From assembly GCF_007565055.1 (NCBI RefSeq), contig NC_044550.1, forward strand, positions 85,808,033 to 85,872,032: a DNA stretch of 64,000 nucleotides. The letters run 5' to 3'. A model generated the notes under the pieces. It was not told where the DNA came from, did no database searches, and saw only the letters and a program-made list of their open reading frames with translations. This document shows, in pieces, positions 35,020-46,920 of the stretch; the stretch's first letter is position 1; each line of letters begins with the position of its first letter. Position numbers and translations under genes: made by a program. The DNA is from Rhinopithecus roxellana. Lineage: Eukaryota > Chordata > Mammalia > Primates > Cercopithecidae.

Positions 35020-35778
35020 TGAGAGACAGGACTAGCTGGATTTCCTAGGCCAACTAAGAATTCGTAAGCCTAGCTGGGAAGGTGACCGCAGCCACCTTTA
35101 AACTCAGTTGAGCTTGTAACTCAACTCACACCAGACCAATCAGGTAGTAAAGTAAGCTCACTAAAATACCGATTAGGCTAGAAACAGGAGATAAAGAAAT
35201 AATCAAATCATCTATCACCTGAGAGCACAAGGGGAATGACAATGATGGGCATATAAACCCAGGAATTTGAGCGGGCAGGAGCAACCCTCTTTGGGCCCCC
35301 TCCTTTGTATGGGAGCTCTGTTTTCACTCTATTAAATCTTGCAACTGCACACTCTTCTGGTCTGTGTTTGTTCCGGCTTGAGTTGAGCTTTTGCTTGCTG
35401 TCCACCACTGCTGATCGCCATCCTCACAAACCCGCCGCTGACTTCCACCCCTCTGGATCAGGCAGGATGTCTGCTGGGCTTCTGATCCAGTGAGGCACCC
35501 ATTGCAGCTCCTGATTGGGCTAGGGACTCGCCACTGTTCCTGCTAAGTTCCCAGGTTCATCCTAATCCAGCTGAACACTAGTCACTGGGTTCCACAGTTA
35601 TTTTCTGTGACCCACGGCTTCTAATAGAGCTATAACACTCACCGCATGGCCCAAGGTTCCATTCCTTGGAATCCATGAGACCAAAAACCCCAGGTCAGAT
35701 AAGAAAAGACTTGCCGCCATCTTGGGAGTGGCCTGTCACCATCTTGGGAGCTCTAAGAACAAAGACTTGCCGGTAACA
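35020..35778 (+). repeat. Solo LTR, HERV-W/LTR17-like (ERV1)
   Basis: A 759-bp TG...CA unit starting 'tgagagacaggactagctgg' and ending 'gacttgccggtaaca'. It contains a CCAAT box (35136-35140), a TATA box (35252-35257) and an ATTAAA polyadenylation signal (35331-35336) in the expected U3-R order. The layout and length match LTR17 better than the longer LTR12 (HERV9) family, which shares much wording. No viral gene is attached, so it is a recombination product. The flanking 4-mers (acag and aaaa) do not match. It may retain promoter or enhancer activity in forward orientation. Confidence 0.8.
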
Positions 35779-35999
35779 AAAACATCCTCTATGGGTCTAA
35801 GAAAAATCAAGCAACATATGACTATAATGGAATTATAGAACTAAAGCTTAATTCTTTATCTTCTCTTCATAATGATGATTTTCAAACTCTTATTTGAAAA
35901 CTCAGCATAATATTTTTGTTAATTTTCTTCTTCAGTATACAATGCATCTCCTAATATGCAATATGTCTCCAATGAAATCCTACTGATTCTTTTGAACTT
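35779..35999. other. Intergenic sequence
   Basis: Short unique stretch between the solo LTR and L2 relics; nothing recognised. Confidence 0.5.
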
Positions 36000-37020
36000 A
36001 TCTCCTTCTATTTGTTCCCATTATATAATTTCAGTTCCTAGATTCATCACATCCACCATGAATGCTTTAATGGAATCTTAATTTTTATTTCTATCTCCAA
36101 TCTCTGTCTAATCTCTTCTAATGACTTAAAGGAACTATTCTAAAGTGCCAGTCTGACCCCTTTCCTCCACTCTCTTCTTTTGTCTCTTCCTAGCACTTCT
36201 CATCTTTAAATGTACTGCGTAGTTTTATTTTGCTTATTGTCTGCCACTCTCCATTAGATTATAACACCCATTAGACCAGAAGTTCTTGTGTGTTTCTTCA
36301 GACAAGGATATCTGTTTCCTCACAGCTGTGGGTACTGTGCCTGGCATATACTAGGAGATCAATAAATATGTTTGAATACTTGATATCCCCTCCTTAAAAA
36401 ATCTACCTTGCCCTTCTGTTTCTTCCAGGATGAAGTACAAACTTCTTAACACTGACACTTTATGCAGTGGTCTTGACCTGAATTTCTAATTAATTTCTTT
36501 GCATCTTCCTCTACACAAAACTTTTGTTCAAATAACATGAATGTTGTCATTCCTGAAGCTTGCCATGTTTTTTTCATGCATCCCTGCATTTGCAAATGCT
36601 GTTCCCTTTGTCTGAAAAACCCTTCCCAAGGCTGCTTAGAACACAGCATGTGTGGATGATTGTCTCTTCAGTTATCCGGCCAAACGATTGATTCATTCAT
36701 TCATCCCTCCATGTATTACCTGACCCACCTCTATACATCCTTGAAAATCCATGTGAAATTTTTCCATTCCTCTGAAGCACCCCCAGATTCCCACTTGGCA
36801 TTGGGCACATTTCCTTGGTGCTCTGATAGCACTATTTATATAGCTCTATTTTGATTCTTATCACATTGAGTTGTAATTTATCTTATATGCTTTCTTTGCT
36901 TTCTTCGATTGTGAGATGCTCCAGAATAGGGAGTGAGTCATTTATCAACTTTTCCTCAGTATATTTTACAGTACGTGGCACATAATAAGTACTCAATAAA
37001 TGCATAAAGAATAAATGAAT
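36000..37020 (+). repeat. L2 LINE 3' fragments (two copies)
   Basis: The first copy ends near 36381 with 'gtgcctggcatatactagga' and 'tcaataaatatgtttgaa', the L2 3' terminus. The second (about 36415-37020) has 'aatgctgttccctttgtctg', 'cccttcccaaggctgc' and a second terminal 'aagtactcaataaatgc'. Both are ancient and non-coding. Confidence 0.7.
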
Positions 37021-38621
37021 AATTAACCTATCTAGAACAGATGTATGTTTTGGGAAGAAGAGGTAATTGCTCTGGATTGAGAATTCAGCAGATAAACTCT
37101 ATAGCATTCTATTCAGATACCTGAAAAACCTCAAGAAGTTCCTTTAGTATTTATGTGAAATGAATATTTTAGTTTTACTAAAATAATAATTTACATTATG
37201 TGAAATTCATAGAATAGTAACAAAGTAACAGAAAAATCCTGGAGCAGTAGACCAATTAATATAATAGTGAGTCATATATTGAGTAAAGAATAATGTAGCC
37301 CACAGAAAACTGTTTAGGGCTGCTCAGGTCTCAACTATCTGTACGTAATTCTCTATGAAGCCAATGAGAATGATGAATGACTAAGAAGGATGACATTTGG
37401 TTTTGGAGCAGATAAATTAACTATTTCAAACCAGAAAATATTATACAAATGTGGTAATTATTCTCGAGTTTCTTTTAAAAATGACTAATGTGCCAAAAAA
37501 TGACTTATTTAAATTTAAATGGAATTTGATTTTTAAAGTAGGTACTCCTATGTCTCTTCAATGCCAATAGAGAAGAGCTGCCTAGCCATTTTGTTTTCCA
37601 ATCTGTCATTCATTCCTTCTCCATCAATGGGTATTTTTGTTTCCACCTGAAGCTGCCCACAGAGAAAACAAAACAGAACGTTTGAAGGACATTGAGAATG
37701 AACAAGCAGCCAGGTTTTCCCCAAGAAGGGGTATTTTTTAAATGAACTGACAATGTTCTTTGTTGGTACAAATGAAAAGCTAACATAAAAATATTCTCTA
37801 AGCTTCACTTGTAGTGTTTTATAAGAATGGAGACGAGCTTTGACATATTTCTGTGTGCCTATCTTAATCCTCCAGGACTGAGGATTCCAAGCAAACTGCT
37901 GAACCTGCAGTGTTTGCCTATTTATCTGTCTTCCATCTGCACATAATATAGACCTCACATTGTTCATTTGGGAGTCCCTGTTATTGTCCAAATGTCTATC
38001 ACAAAAGAGGGTGTCTTAGTCCTCTGGGGTATCTGGCCGTGGTACCAATGGACACAGATGGTAAATGAATGCATTAATATGCTCTGTTCATGGTGGAAAT
38101 TACACAGAAATAATATATTAACTTGAAAGGATTGCTTCCCATCTTTGTGGCAGAGTTTTTGAGGCCAAGAGATTTAAGGTAATTATTTGAGTTGTGTGTG
38201 GGGGGGGGTGGGAATAATAGCTACCTGTTAATGAAGATTCTGTAATTAATTTCGATATGAATTTAACCAACTAATAGGCTTTCCTGATAGATTTCACCAC
38301 ATTTATTCTTTAATTTCCCCGGCTATGCTTCCTGTGTATTCAAAATTGTAGTGTACTTCGGCGTTTGCAGTACAAAGCTGTGTTTCCTGTTCCCTAAGGA
38401 TAGAGGGGGGAAAGTGACAATGTTTCTTAGTGGCTCAGTTATCATTTCAGGTTGTTTAAGAGTTTGTTTCATCTGTAAAATGGGAAGCACAATGTCTATG
38501 CCCCTCATAGGAACAGGGCTGGAAAGAAAGTAGTTCATAACTGCAAAGCCCTTTACAGATGTCAATTATATTTGTAGGTGGAGCGAGGAGTCATGATAGT
38601 GGCCACCTAAAGAGATTTAGA
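37021..38621. other. Intergenic sequence
   Basis: About 1.6 kb with no recognised repeat. A 147-codon minus-strand frame (37548-37991) has no recognisable domain and no paralogue that I know; it is probably chance. A G homopolymer of about ten bases lies near 38199-38208. Confidence 0.45.
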
Positions 38622-38625
38622 TGTA

Positions 38626-38996
38626 CAGACAGTCCTCGGCTTAGGGTGGGGTTCCGTCCTGATAAACCTATTATAATTTGAGAATACCTTAAGTGGAAAA
38701 TGCATTTAATACACCTAACCTACTGAACATCGTAGCGTAACCTAGCCTGCCTTAAATGCACTCAGAACACTTGCATTAACCTACAGTCGGGGAAAAGCAT
38801 CTAACACAAAGCCCATTTTATAATAAAGTATTGAATATTTTTGTGTAATTTATTGACTACTGTACTGAAAGTGAAAAACAAAATGGTTATGTGGGTATTC
38901 CAAGTACAGTTTCTGCTGAACTCATTTCACTTTCACACCATGGTAAAGTTAAAAAATCATTGTGAGTTGAAAGATCATTTTAAGTCGAAACGTAAA
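38626..38996 (-). repeat. Tigger-class MITE (MER6-like)
   Basis: Begins after a TA dinucleotide (38624-38625). It contains 'aatgcatttaatacacctaa', 'cctaacctactgaacatcgt', 'acacaaagcccattttataa' and 'actgtactgaaagtgaaaaa', the interior of a small Tigger-related transposon family. The right terminus is decayed. No coding capacity. Confidence 0.75.
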
Positions 38997-39393
38997 TTGA
39001 TGTTTTTTCTATTTGAAATTTTCAGCAGGAAGGAAATTCTGTCTTTTATTAAATAAGATGCATTCTGGAGATCAATTGTACTTATTATACATACAGAGTT
39101 AGACAAAACTCTCTGCTCCCTATTCTTTTGTGTTTAGTACCTGGGTGTTGGCTGATCTTGTATGGGAAGGCAGTGTACATGAGGGCTAGTGTGTTCTTCC
39201 CTTCTGTCTGCAGACTATTTTCACCTCACGTTCTTCTTGCTTTCTCCCACCTCACTGTCAAATTTCCTTTAAACATTTTAAGAGTAACCCATGATTCTTG
39301 CAACCAAAGTTATAATGTAAATACATAGAAAGAAAAATAATTAAGAATCTTCCCCTATCATCTCTTACCCTGTACCCTGTTGTTTATGGCCAC

Positions 39394-40023
39394 TGAAAGA
39401 GATCAAATGAAAAAACTAAAAGGCAGGAATGAAGTCCACAGGCAAACAGCCCGGGCGGCGCCCTGAGCCTAGTTAAAGATCGACCCCGGACCTAACCGAT
39501 TAGGTTATCTATAGACTCCAGACATTGTAAGGACAAACGTTGTGCAAGTCTCTGTCCTGCTCTGTTCTGTTCTAATTACCGGTGTCTGCCACATATCTTA
39601 GTCCTGGGCCCAGTACAAACACATTCCTCTATTTTGTCCCAACTTCCTGAGCCCAACACAAACACATCCCGCCCCCACACATCTCAGAACCACCACCTAG
39701 AGAGCCCGTGATAAGGTCACAACCATTTGTAGTTTTACTAAATGCGCGGGAACAAATAGAAAACTGTTAATTGTATAACTTAAAATATTAACCAATTACC
39801 AGTTGTGATGCTGTAACCCAAAGAATTCCTTTGTACCTCTGTAACCTTACATATCCTGTATGCATCGGGCTATAAAAAGCGGGCACATGCATCATTCGAG
39901 GCCCTCTTGTATGTTGTGGAACGGAAGGACCAAGTTCGAACTTGCATTAAAGATCCTTGCCGCTTGGCTTTGACTCTGGACTCTGGTGGTCTTCTTCGGG
40001 GAATAAACGGTCTGGGCATAACA
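39394..40023 (+). repeat. Gammaretrovirus-type solo LTR, probably monkey-lineage
   Basis: A 630-bp TG...CA unit opening 'tgaaagagatcaaatg', with an exact 4-bp target duplication ccac (39390-39393 and 40024-40027). It carries a CCAAT box (39792-39796), a TATA box 'tataaaaagc' (39871-39880) and ATTAAA (39946-39951), then a U5 ending 'ggcataaca'. The TGAAAG start and 4-bp duplication are typical of gammaretroviruses. I do not recognise it as a common human LTR; candidates are the Old World monkey MacERV/PcEV/BaEV group or PTERV1. No viral gene remains. Low decay suggests a relatively recent integration. Confidence 0.85.
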
Positions 40024-40199
40024 CCACAACCCATCGGCTGGTAATAGATAATGATGTTAACAGCCTTGTGTGCATCTTTGAATACTTCTCTTCATGCTAC
40101 ACATCTGTATGTATATTAAAACATATATGTACATGTATAATTTTGGCTATTTTTTGCCTTTATAAATTTTGAATTATACCAAACACATCACTCTGCAAT

Positions 40200-40927
40200 T
40201 TACTTCTTTTTCACTTAAAAAATTGTTATGGACTGTATTCCTGGCCAAGAATGTATTTTTTTTAAATATGTGAAAGTTTTCTATTTATTTAATTGACATA
40301 TAAAATTGAATATATTGTGTAAAACAAGTTGTTTGAAATATGTATATGAACATCTATTGTGGAATAGCTAAAGTGAGCTAATTAGCATATGCATTACCTC
40401 ACATACTTATTGTTATGTGACGAGAACATTTAAATCTACTTAGTAATTTTCAAAAATAATGTATTATTTTAATGACTCTATAGTATTTCATGATAATATG
40501 CCATTATTTGTTCAAACTACTCTATTTTTTCAGTCAATTTAGTTTTTTCTGCTAGAAAAAAATTGTGTTATAATTAACATACTTTTCATATATATTTATG
40601 TACTGGCTTATATATGTTATGCATATATATGTGTATATATATATAGGTTACAGAAAAAATGACATGAGTAGGTCAAAGATGGAGTTTCTTTACTTTTGAT
40701 CGGTATTACAAGAAAAATTTCCAAAATGGCTGATGGCAATTCACATTCTCATCAGAATTGAAGAGTATCTCTTTCTCCTTTTCCTGGATCAAGACTGAAT
40801 TTAATCACACTTTTAATGATTTTGCCAATCTGTCCCTTAAAAATGGGATCTCATTTTACTTTCAGTTTGCATTTCTCTTACTTCTAGTGAAGTTCAGTAT
40901 CTTTTCACACATTTATTGACCGTTTAC
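40200..40927 (-). repeat. Old L1M LINE, antisense 3' part
   Basis: Reads as antisense L1: a 3' UTR segment ('aattgacatataaaattgaa', 'gctaattagcatatgcatta', 'cctcacatacttattg') followed by ORF2-end wording ('agtttgcatttctctta', 'cttttcacacatttattgac'). It is interrupted at 40927/40928 by a 649-bp inserted block and resumes at 41577. A short (TA)n lies near 40628-40645. Confidence 0.65.
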
Positions 40928-40930
40928 AGA

Positions 40931-41275
40931 CACTAATTTCTATGAGCAATCTCGGATTTCCTAGGCCACTCTCAGAACTCTCCAGAAACAGACTATATGA
41001 GGAGAGGCAGTTGTAAGCACATTCTATTTCAATTCTTTAAAAATAAGCAAGTTAAGTCACTTCCATTTTATTGTATTTAAATTAATAGTACATTTCCATG
41101 GCCCATGGCCTAGAGACATTATAAAGTGATGAAGGAAAGTACATAGGGAAAAGTCTTCCTCCCCACCTTTTCTTCTTGTCAGTCAATTCTTCTCCCAGTA
41201 GATAAAGATACTAATTTTCTTATGAATTCTTCCAGAGTTATTTTATACAACACACACACACACATACATTTATTC
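40931..41275 (+). repeat. Local duplicate A, copy 1
   Basis: Nearly identical to 43189-43570 in the same orientation, roughly 85-90% by eye, with shared runs such as 'actctccagaaacagact' and 'gtaagcacattctatttcaa'. The right end has a CA microsatellite (41250-41264). Confidence 0.85.
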
Positions 41276-41302
41276 CCCCTTTAATTGCATTTTCCACCCT
41301 AG

Positions 41303-41515
41303 ATCCTGAAGTCCCAACTCAGCCCCTAGTTGACTGGGCTACTCATTTGACTTCCCTGAGGCCAGCTTTCCTTTTGTTCAGTTGAGCTTCTGGGAGAATC
41401 AAGGAGAAGCATACCGGTAATTATCAAAGAGTTGACCACAGAAGCATGGGATGTTCTCCCCATTAAACAAACTGCAAAAACCATGCTTCTCCCTACCATT
41501 TGTCCCACACTCTGT
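41303..41515 (-). repeat. Local duplicate B, inverted copy
   Basis: The reverse complement of 42615-42822 at roughly 85% or better: shared runs include 'tgcagtttgtttaatggg' and 'agaagctcaactgaacaaaa' in the plus-strand copy. It directly follows duplicate A copy 1. Confidence 0.85.
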
Positions 41516-41576
41516 TGTCAGGTGAATACATGTTATTTAATTAATGGAAAGGGTGTTGAGCAATCTCCAAAAGCAA

Positions 41577-41760
41577 AGTTCAGCACCTTTTCACACATTT
41601 ATTGACCACTTACTGCTCCTATTGTGCTAATTGTTCATAGCCTGTTTCTGTCTTTTTGTTATCAATATCTAGTCCTTTTTGTATACTGGAGATATTGTTT
41701 CTTTTTACACTCTATGTTTTGTATTTTTTTAATTCTCTAATTTTTCTGTTGACATTGTTT
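41577..41760 (-). repeat. Old L1M LINE, continuation after the insertion
   Basis: Repeats the 37-bp stretch 40891-40927 (4 mismatches), then continues with antisense ORF2 wording ('gttcatagcctgtttctgtc', 'tttttgtatactggagatat'). It supports an insertion of 40928-41576 into one L1. Confidence 0.6.
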
Positions 41761-42614
41761 ATGCTATGAGTTTAAAGCCAGAAAAGATGTCTTGGAATAG
41801 GATGGGTAAAAAGCTGATAAAAGCTATAAAACACTTGGTGACTTTTGATATGCCTAGCAACCACGTGGCTGCCCCATCTCCTCTTGTGCACATACCAGAG
41901 CTGTGTCCTTTTGAGAGATAAATGACTCCAGAACAGGCCTCTCATGTCACCTGTGGGGCTTTTACTTAATGAAATAAGAAAGCAAGGCATAGCCTTCTCA
42001 GCCTGACAAATTGGACACAGAAGTGAGAGTGGCTCTTTGTCAAAATGAAGGCAGAGCACATCTTTTAAGACATTTCGAATGAGCCTGAGCAGTCAAGGAG
42101 CATACAAAATAATAATAATAATAATAATAATAACATATGTATTCCAAAAACAAGTTTTATTTCTCTGCATGATGGCGTAGTTGATATTCTTTCAGTGTTA
42201 ATTTTATCTCATTTATATGGTGCTCAGGTCTTAAAATAACTACAAAAAAGGTAAACTCAAATATTTATATTTGAATTTCCTATTAATTGAATTGCCTTTG
42301 ATTGTGAAGTGATTTTGAGTTGAGATGTATGGAGCAACAGTGCGGTGAATGTAGGCCCTCCCTAAATACTTCTTGACTGAATAAATAAAAATATCTCAAA
42401 GAAGTACATTTTTGAAATGGGCAGAAACTTTGTGTGGTCTGATTTCCTCACTTTCCAGATAAAGAACTTGAAATCCAGGAAAATAGGTGACTTGCCATGA
42501 TCAGCTAATAAGTCTGTGGCAATATCAGGACAAAGATAGGCCCTTTGCTTTTGGTATCACTGCCCAATACCCCTTCCATTAATTATTAATAAAATGTACG
42601 CACCTGACTCTCTA
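41761..42614. other. Intergenic sequence with MIR relic
   Basis: Includes an (AAT)n run at about 42106-42133 and MIR-like wording at about 42420-42570 ('agaacttgaaatccagg', 'aggtgacttgccatgatcag'). No gene. Confidence 0.5.
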
Positions 42615-42822
42615 ACAGAGACGATGGTAGGGGGAAGCTTGATTTTGCAGTTTGTTTAATGGGAAGAACATCCCATACTTCTGTGGTTGATTCTTTGATA
42701 ATTACCAGTATGCTTTTCCTTCATGCTCCCAGAAGCTCAACTGAACAAAAGACGAGAGCTGGGATGAGGGACATTAAGTGACTGGCCCAGTCAACTGGAG
42801 GCTCAGTTGGGACATCAGTGTC
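42615..42822 (+). repeat. Local duplicate B, direct copy
   Basis: Partner of the inverted copy at 41303-41515. I do not recognise it as a known interspersed repeat. Confidence 0.85.
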
Positions 42823-43188
42823 TACTTGTGACTCTTGCCCTATGGTGCTAGTATAAGAGAAGGCAGCCTCAGAATGAAGATCCTTGTCTAAGTAAACCAT
42901 GGCATCTCTATTATTGTTTCCATTTTGCAGTAAGACTAGTTGTTATCATATTTTATGAGTTTCATAAACTTCTGCCATGAATATGATGACGAGGGTTCTC
43001 AACTATTTTTACCTCTGATATGATGGTCAAATGTCTTATCTGGTATGATTGGTGGTAGCCTACACCCAACTTCAGGACATTGATCTGAAACTGTTTCTAG
43101 GCCAATAAATTTTTTATCTATCTTATAAAATATGTCTTCCCTCTTTTGCTGATATCATTCCTGGCACGTCTCAGATGCCTCGTATAGC

Positions 43189-43570
43189 CACTGATTTCCA
43201 TGGGCAATCATGGGCTTCCTTGGCGACACTCAGAACTCTCCAGAAACAGACTTTCATATGAGGAGAGGCAACTGTAAGCACATTCTATTTCAATTCTTTA
43301 AAAATAAAGAAGATAAGTCACTTCCATTTTATTTTATTTAAATGAATAGTACATTTACATGGCCCAAAGACATTCAAAAGTATATAAGAAAAAGTACAGA
43401 GGGAAATATCTCCCTCCCTCCCCACCTTTTCTTTCTGTCAGCCAATCCTTCTCCCAGTAGACAAAGATATTGGTTTTCTTATGGATTCTTCAAGAGCTAT
43501 TTTATACAATATATACACACACATGCTTACACACACATGCTTACACGCACACCACATGTATTCCCTCTTT
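43189..43570 (+). repeat. Local duplicate A, copy 2
   Basis: Partner of 40931-41275. Its right half flows naturally into the antisense old L1 at 43571-43935, so this is the likely source copy. It contains an expanded TACACACATGC-type repeat at about 43511-43555. Confidence 0.8.
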
Positions 43571-43935
43571 ATTCACAAATGATTGCCTTCTACACATGCT
43601 GTGCTATATTTTGAGTTTTTCACTGTATTGGACCATGTATCTTGGAACTCTTTCCTTATAATTAGGAAGAGTAGTTCCTTATTCTTTTCATGGCTACCGA
43701 CTAAATATTCCATTCTGTGGACACATTTGTTTAACCAGCTATTAATAAACATGTAGATATTCTTTTAAACATTTGTTATTACAGAAAAGTTACAATAAAT
43801 AACTTTCTATGTGGATTATTTCATTCATATGTGAAAATACATTTCCACTGGGTAAATTCCTAGAAGCAGAATTGCTTAGGACATAGCATAACCTGTACTT
43901 ATTTTGATAGATATTGCCAAATTTCCCTACATGTG
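43571..43935 (-). repeat. Old L1M LINE, antisense
   Basis: 'ctaaatattccattctgtgg', 'gttacaataaataactttc', 'attcctagaagcagaattgc' and 'gatagatattgccaaatttc' are antisense L1 3' UTR/ORF2-end phrases. The frames are fully decayed. Confidence 0.7.
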
Positions 43936-46904
43936 CATGTTAGGTGATTGATCACCATATAAAACATTTTTGCTTCTTTAAGATCCTGTGAGCTTGAATA
44001 CAGGTGCTTTTGGTTTGGGTTAAGGAAGAAATTTTTATCAAGTAAAGAAAGAGTAAGGTAATTGTAACAGTTGATACTAGCAGCAAATATTTCCATAGCA
44101 TTAGTATGTTCCAGCATTGTTCCAAGAGCTGTGCATTGGTCTGTAAGTAAATAATTCATCTAGCCCCACCTTCATCCTCAAAGAGTTGTGAATCCTCTAT
44201 ATTTTCCACATTTGGCCTAAAATATTTTCCAGCAGTCTTCTAATAAGACATGTAATTTGGAGAGGATACTTATTTCAGCTGCTTAGCTTCATGTCTTTTC
44301 TCATGTGATCGTTCGAAAGACGTCGAAGTCCTCCCTTCTTTATACCATTCTCCCTCCTTTCTTTTTGCCATCTTGCCAATTTCCTTCCTCCTCTCCTTGC
44401 TCCCAGCTATAGACTTCTCTGACTCTCACTGCACCACACTGCCATGAGGGAGGAGCAGGTACTAATAACGTTTATCAGAAGCTTTTTCTTGTTTCCACAT
44501 ACTGTATGTGTTGGACTCGCTCCTTTCATGGAGTTGGGTGGCTGCTGATTTCTATGTTCTTCTTTTTAGCTTATCCAAAATTTATTTTTTACTAATCAAG
44601 AATGAGCCCTTTTCCTAAATCTTAATTTTTATTTTCTTTTATTACCAGCACAATTGACTTTCTGTTTGGAGCTTGTTTTCTCAGTGAAACACTGCTCTCA
44701 TTTCTCCGTGGTTTAATCTCAGGGACCTGTGAGCACTAATGAAGGCACTTGCATGGTCTTCCCCCTGTGCTAGGCTCTGTTCTGAGTTCTTTGCATACTG
44801 CATGGTAAGGGGTGGGGGGAGGGTACAGTTCTTCGGTGCCTTCTCAGATTTCCCCAACCACATCCTTCTCCTTCAACATTCAACTTGCATCTGTTACCTC
44901 TCCATTTTAAGACCTGGCCAACACATGGAATCTAGCTTTCAAAGTGCTTGCCAAGGGACCACATGATGCTATTGGTAGTAGAAAGGAGTTAGCTCTCTGC
45001 AAAGTGAACATTGGCCATTGGAATTCAGAGGCAGAAAGGAGCCAGACAGATATGTTCTCTTCCTTTCTATCTTTTGTGGGCTGCTTTGAGATACAGCAAC
45101 TCTTTGCAACCCTCCCACAAAAATACCATGAAAGTCCTGTGTGTGGAAACAACACCTGCTGAGCAATGCACTGTCTTCTTAGCTGCTTGTGAAGCAACCA
45201 GCATAGAACACATCACAGTGCATTTCATTGTACCTCCATTTCCCTTCTACCCTCACTGTCTCCACCCTAGGCTTGGAATCCCACAGAAATTATTCTTAAT
45301 ATAATCTTTGCTTCCAGATCATCTTTCTAGAGGACTCCAGCTAAGATCTGTACATGAACAAATTTAATTCTTATAAAACTCTACAAAGTAGATAACTAGT
45401 AGTATTTCTTATGTGTCATAAATCTTTGGCAGTTGTTTGGGAAATGTAGAAACTGTTGAAACTGAATTCCAAGAGTTTGTTGTAAGTGTGGTAAGCCTCG
45501 CATTTACTTTCCTAAAATGTATATGTTGGCATGCACATTCAACAACAGATAGGGTAATCATATTTTCTGATCTAAGCATTAGGAAGTATGGCTTGACATA
45601 CGATGTGGCTCTCAATGCTTCTCCCATGCTAGATGAAAAGTGACCCAGGAAATCTGAGACACGTGGTTATAGTACATACATATTATATTATGAAAGCAAG
45701 TGAATGCAAGGAAAGAGGTCTGAAAGAATTTCTTTACAGAGCTTTTTGTCAGAATAAGGTTGACTCTCCACATTTGACCTTCAACTCCCGGGAAGCCTGA
45801 GCTTAACTGCTTTGATTTACTCTCATAATAAGGTGATCGATTAATGTGAAAGGCCAGCTTTATGAGGCCTGTCTGGGAATGGTGCTGGAGACTGCTGTAG
45901 TGAGAGAGTTATACTGCCACTACTCTAAAAAAGGTCATTGGAAAAGAATCAAAGACAGCATAAATGATGGTTTACGCATCAAAAATCTCTCTGTAGAACA
46001 GAGAATGTTGAACTTAATACCTCTTAGGGTTTGGTGCAGAGGTTGTGTAGTAAATATAGTTTGAGTTGTTGCTGTATAGGTTCTCTTATTATCAAAAATT
46101 ATGTTATTTGAAGCCCATCATTGAGGGACTGTTCTTATGATCAAATGAGAAGGCCCTGGAGAAGCATCATATGTTACTGGCTAGAATTAATTTGACTGTC
46201 ATTAGGGTCTGTCATCGCTGTTTCATTACCCTGATGGCCAGTTGTTGGGGTCCAAATTCAAAATGGCCATTCTTTTTTTGAAACTGGATATTTAAAATAA
46301 GACAGCCACATTGAAGAGGAGCACAGTTAGAGATTATCTTGACTTTATCATTTGGCCTACCCTGGCAATGGAGAAGAACAGAAAGACTTTTGCATGTGTC
46401 TTGGTTTGTCAGGAATGAGAGCAGCCTATTTGCTGCTGGGTCCCCAAGCATAATTATTATGTGGGTATGAGTGTGATGCATGACCATCTGAGAACAGGTG
46501 TTAGCGTTCTAAAGCCGGTGGTTCTCCCTGACATCCAAGATCCTCCCAGTCTCTGGGCTTGCCAGGGTCATTATTTGTCATTTGTTTAGTTTTCATCTTT
46601 CTGAAATAATATGGCAGAGCACAAGACCACAGCTGTGCCTCTTCTCAAATCCTTTCATATTTAGACTTGGTTTTCATCTGATGAGGAGAAATTCACCATA
46701 AAACATCATGTCTTCTGGTGATGGTTAACAGAGCCAAATAGGATGGCAATGTCACCTGGCTTTTAAAGAGGCTTAAATACTGAAAGACCAGTTTGCAAGC
46801 CTCACATATTTTGTCGCTGACACCAAGCTGGGAAAGAAGCTAAAATATTTTGATCACTGGGTATGGGCCTTTGTGGCAGATGGTCTCTTCAGCAGTGTTC
46901 CAGT
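43936..46904. other. Intergenic sequence
   Basis: About 3 kb with no recognised gene or mobile element. Open frames up to 97 codons around 44900-45300 overlap each other on both strands, which argues against any being real. Confidence 0.45.
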
Positions 46905-46920
46905 GGGGGGGGGGGGGGGG
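46905..46920 (+). repeat. G16 homopolymer in a G-rich tract
   Basis: Sixteen G followed by CGGG and a nearby GGGGG, giving a local quadruplex-prone segment. The length may be affected by sequencing slippage. Confidence 0.9.

Noticed and set aside
35020..35778. Assignment to HERV9/LTR12
   Set aside because: It shares much wording, but its 759-bp length and lack of the tandem U3 repeats typical of LTR12 favour LTR17; an alignment to both consensuses would decide.
37548..37991. 147-codon minus-strand frame in unique sequence
   Set aside because: No recognised domain, no promoter or splice context, and frames of this size occur by chance in 64 kb. A protein search and conservation check would settle it.
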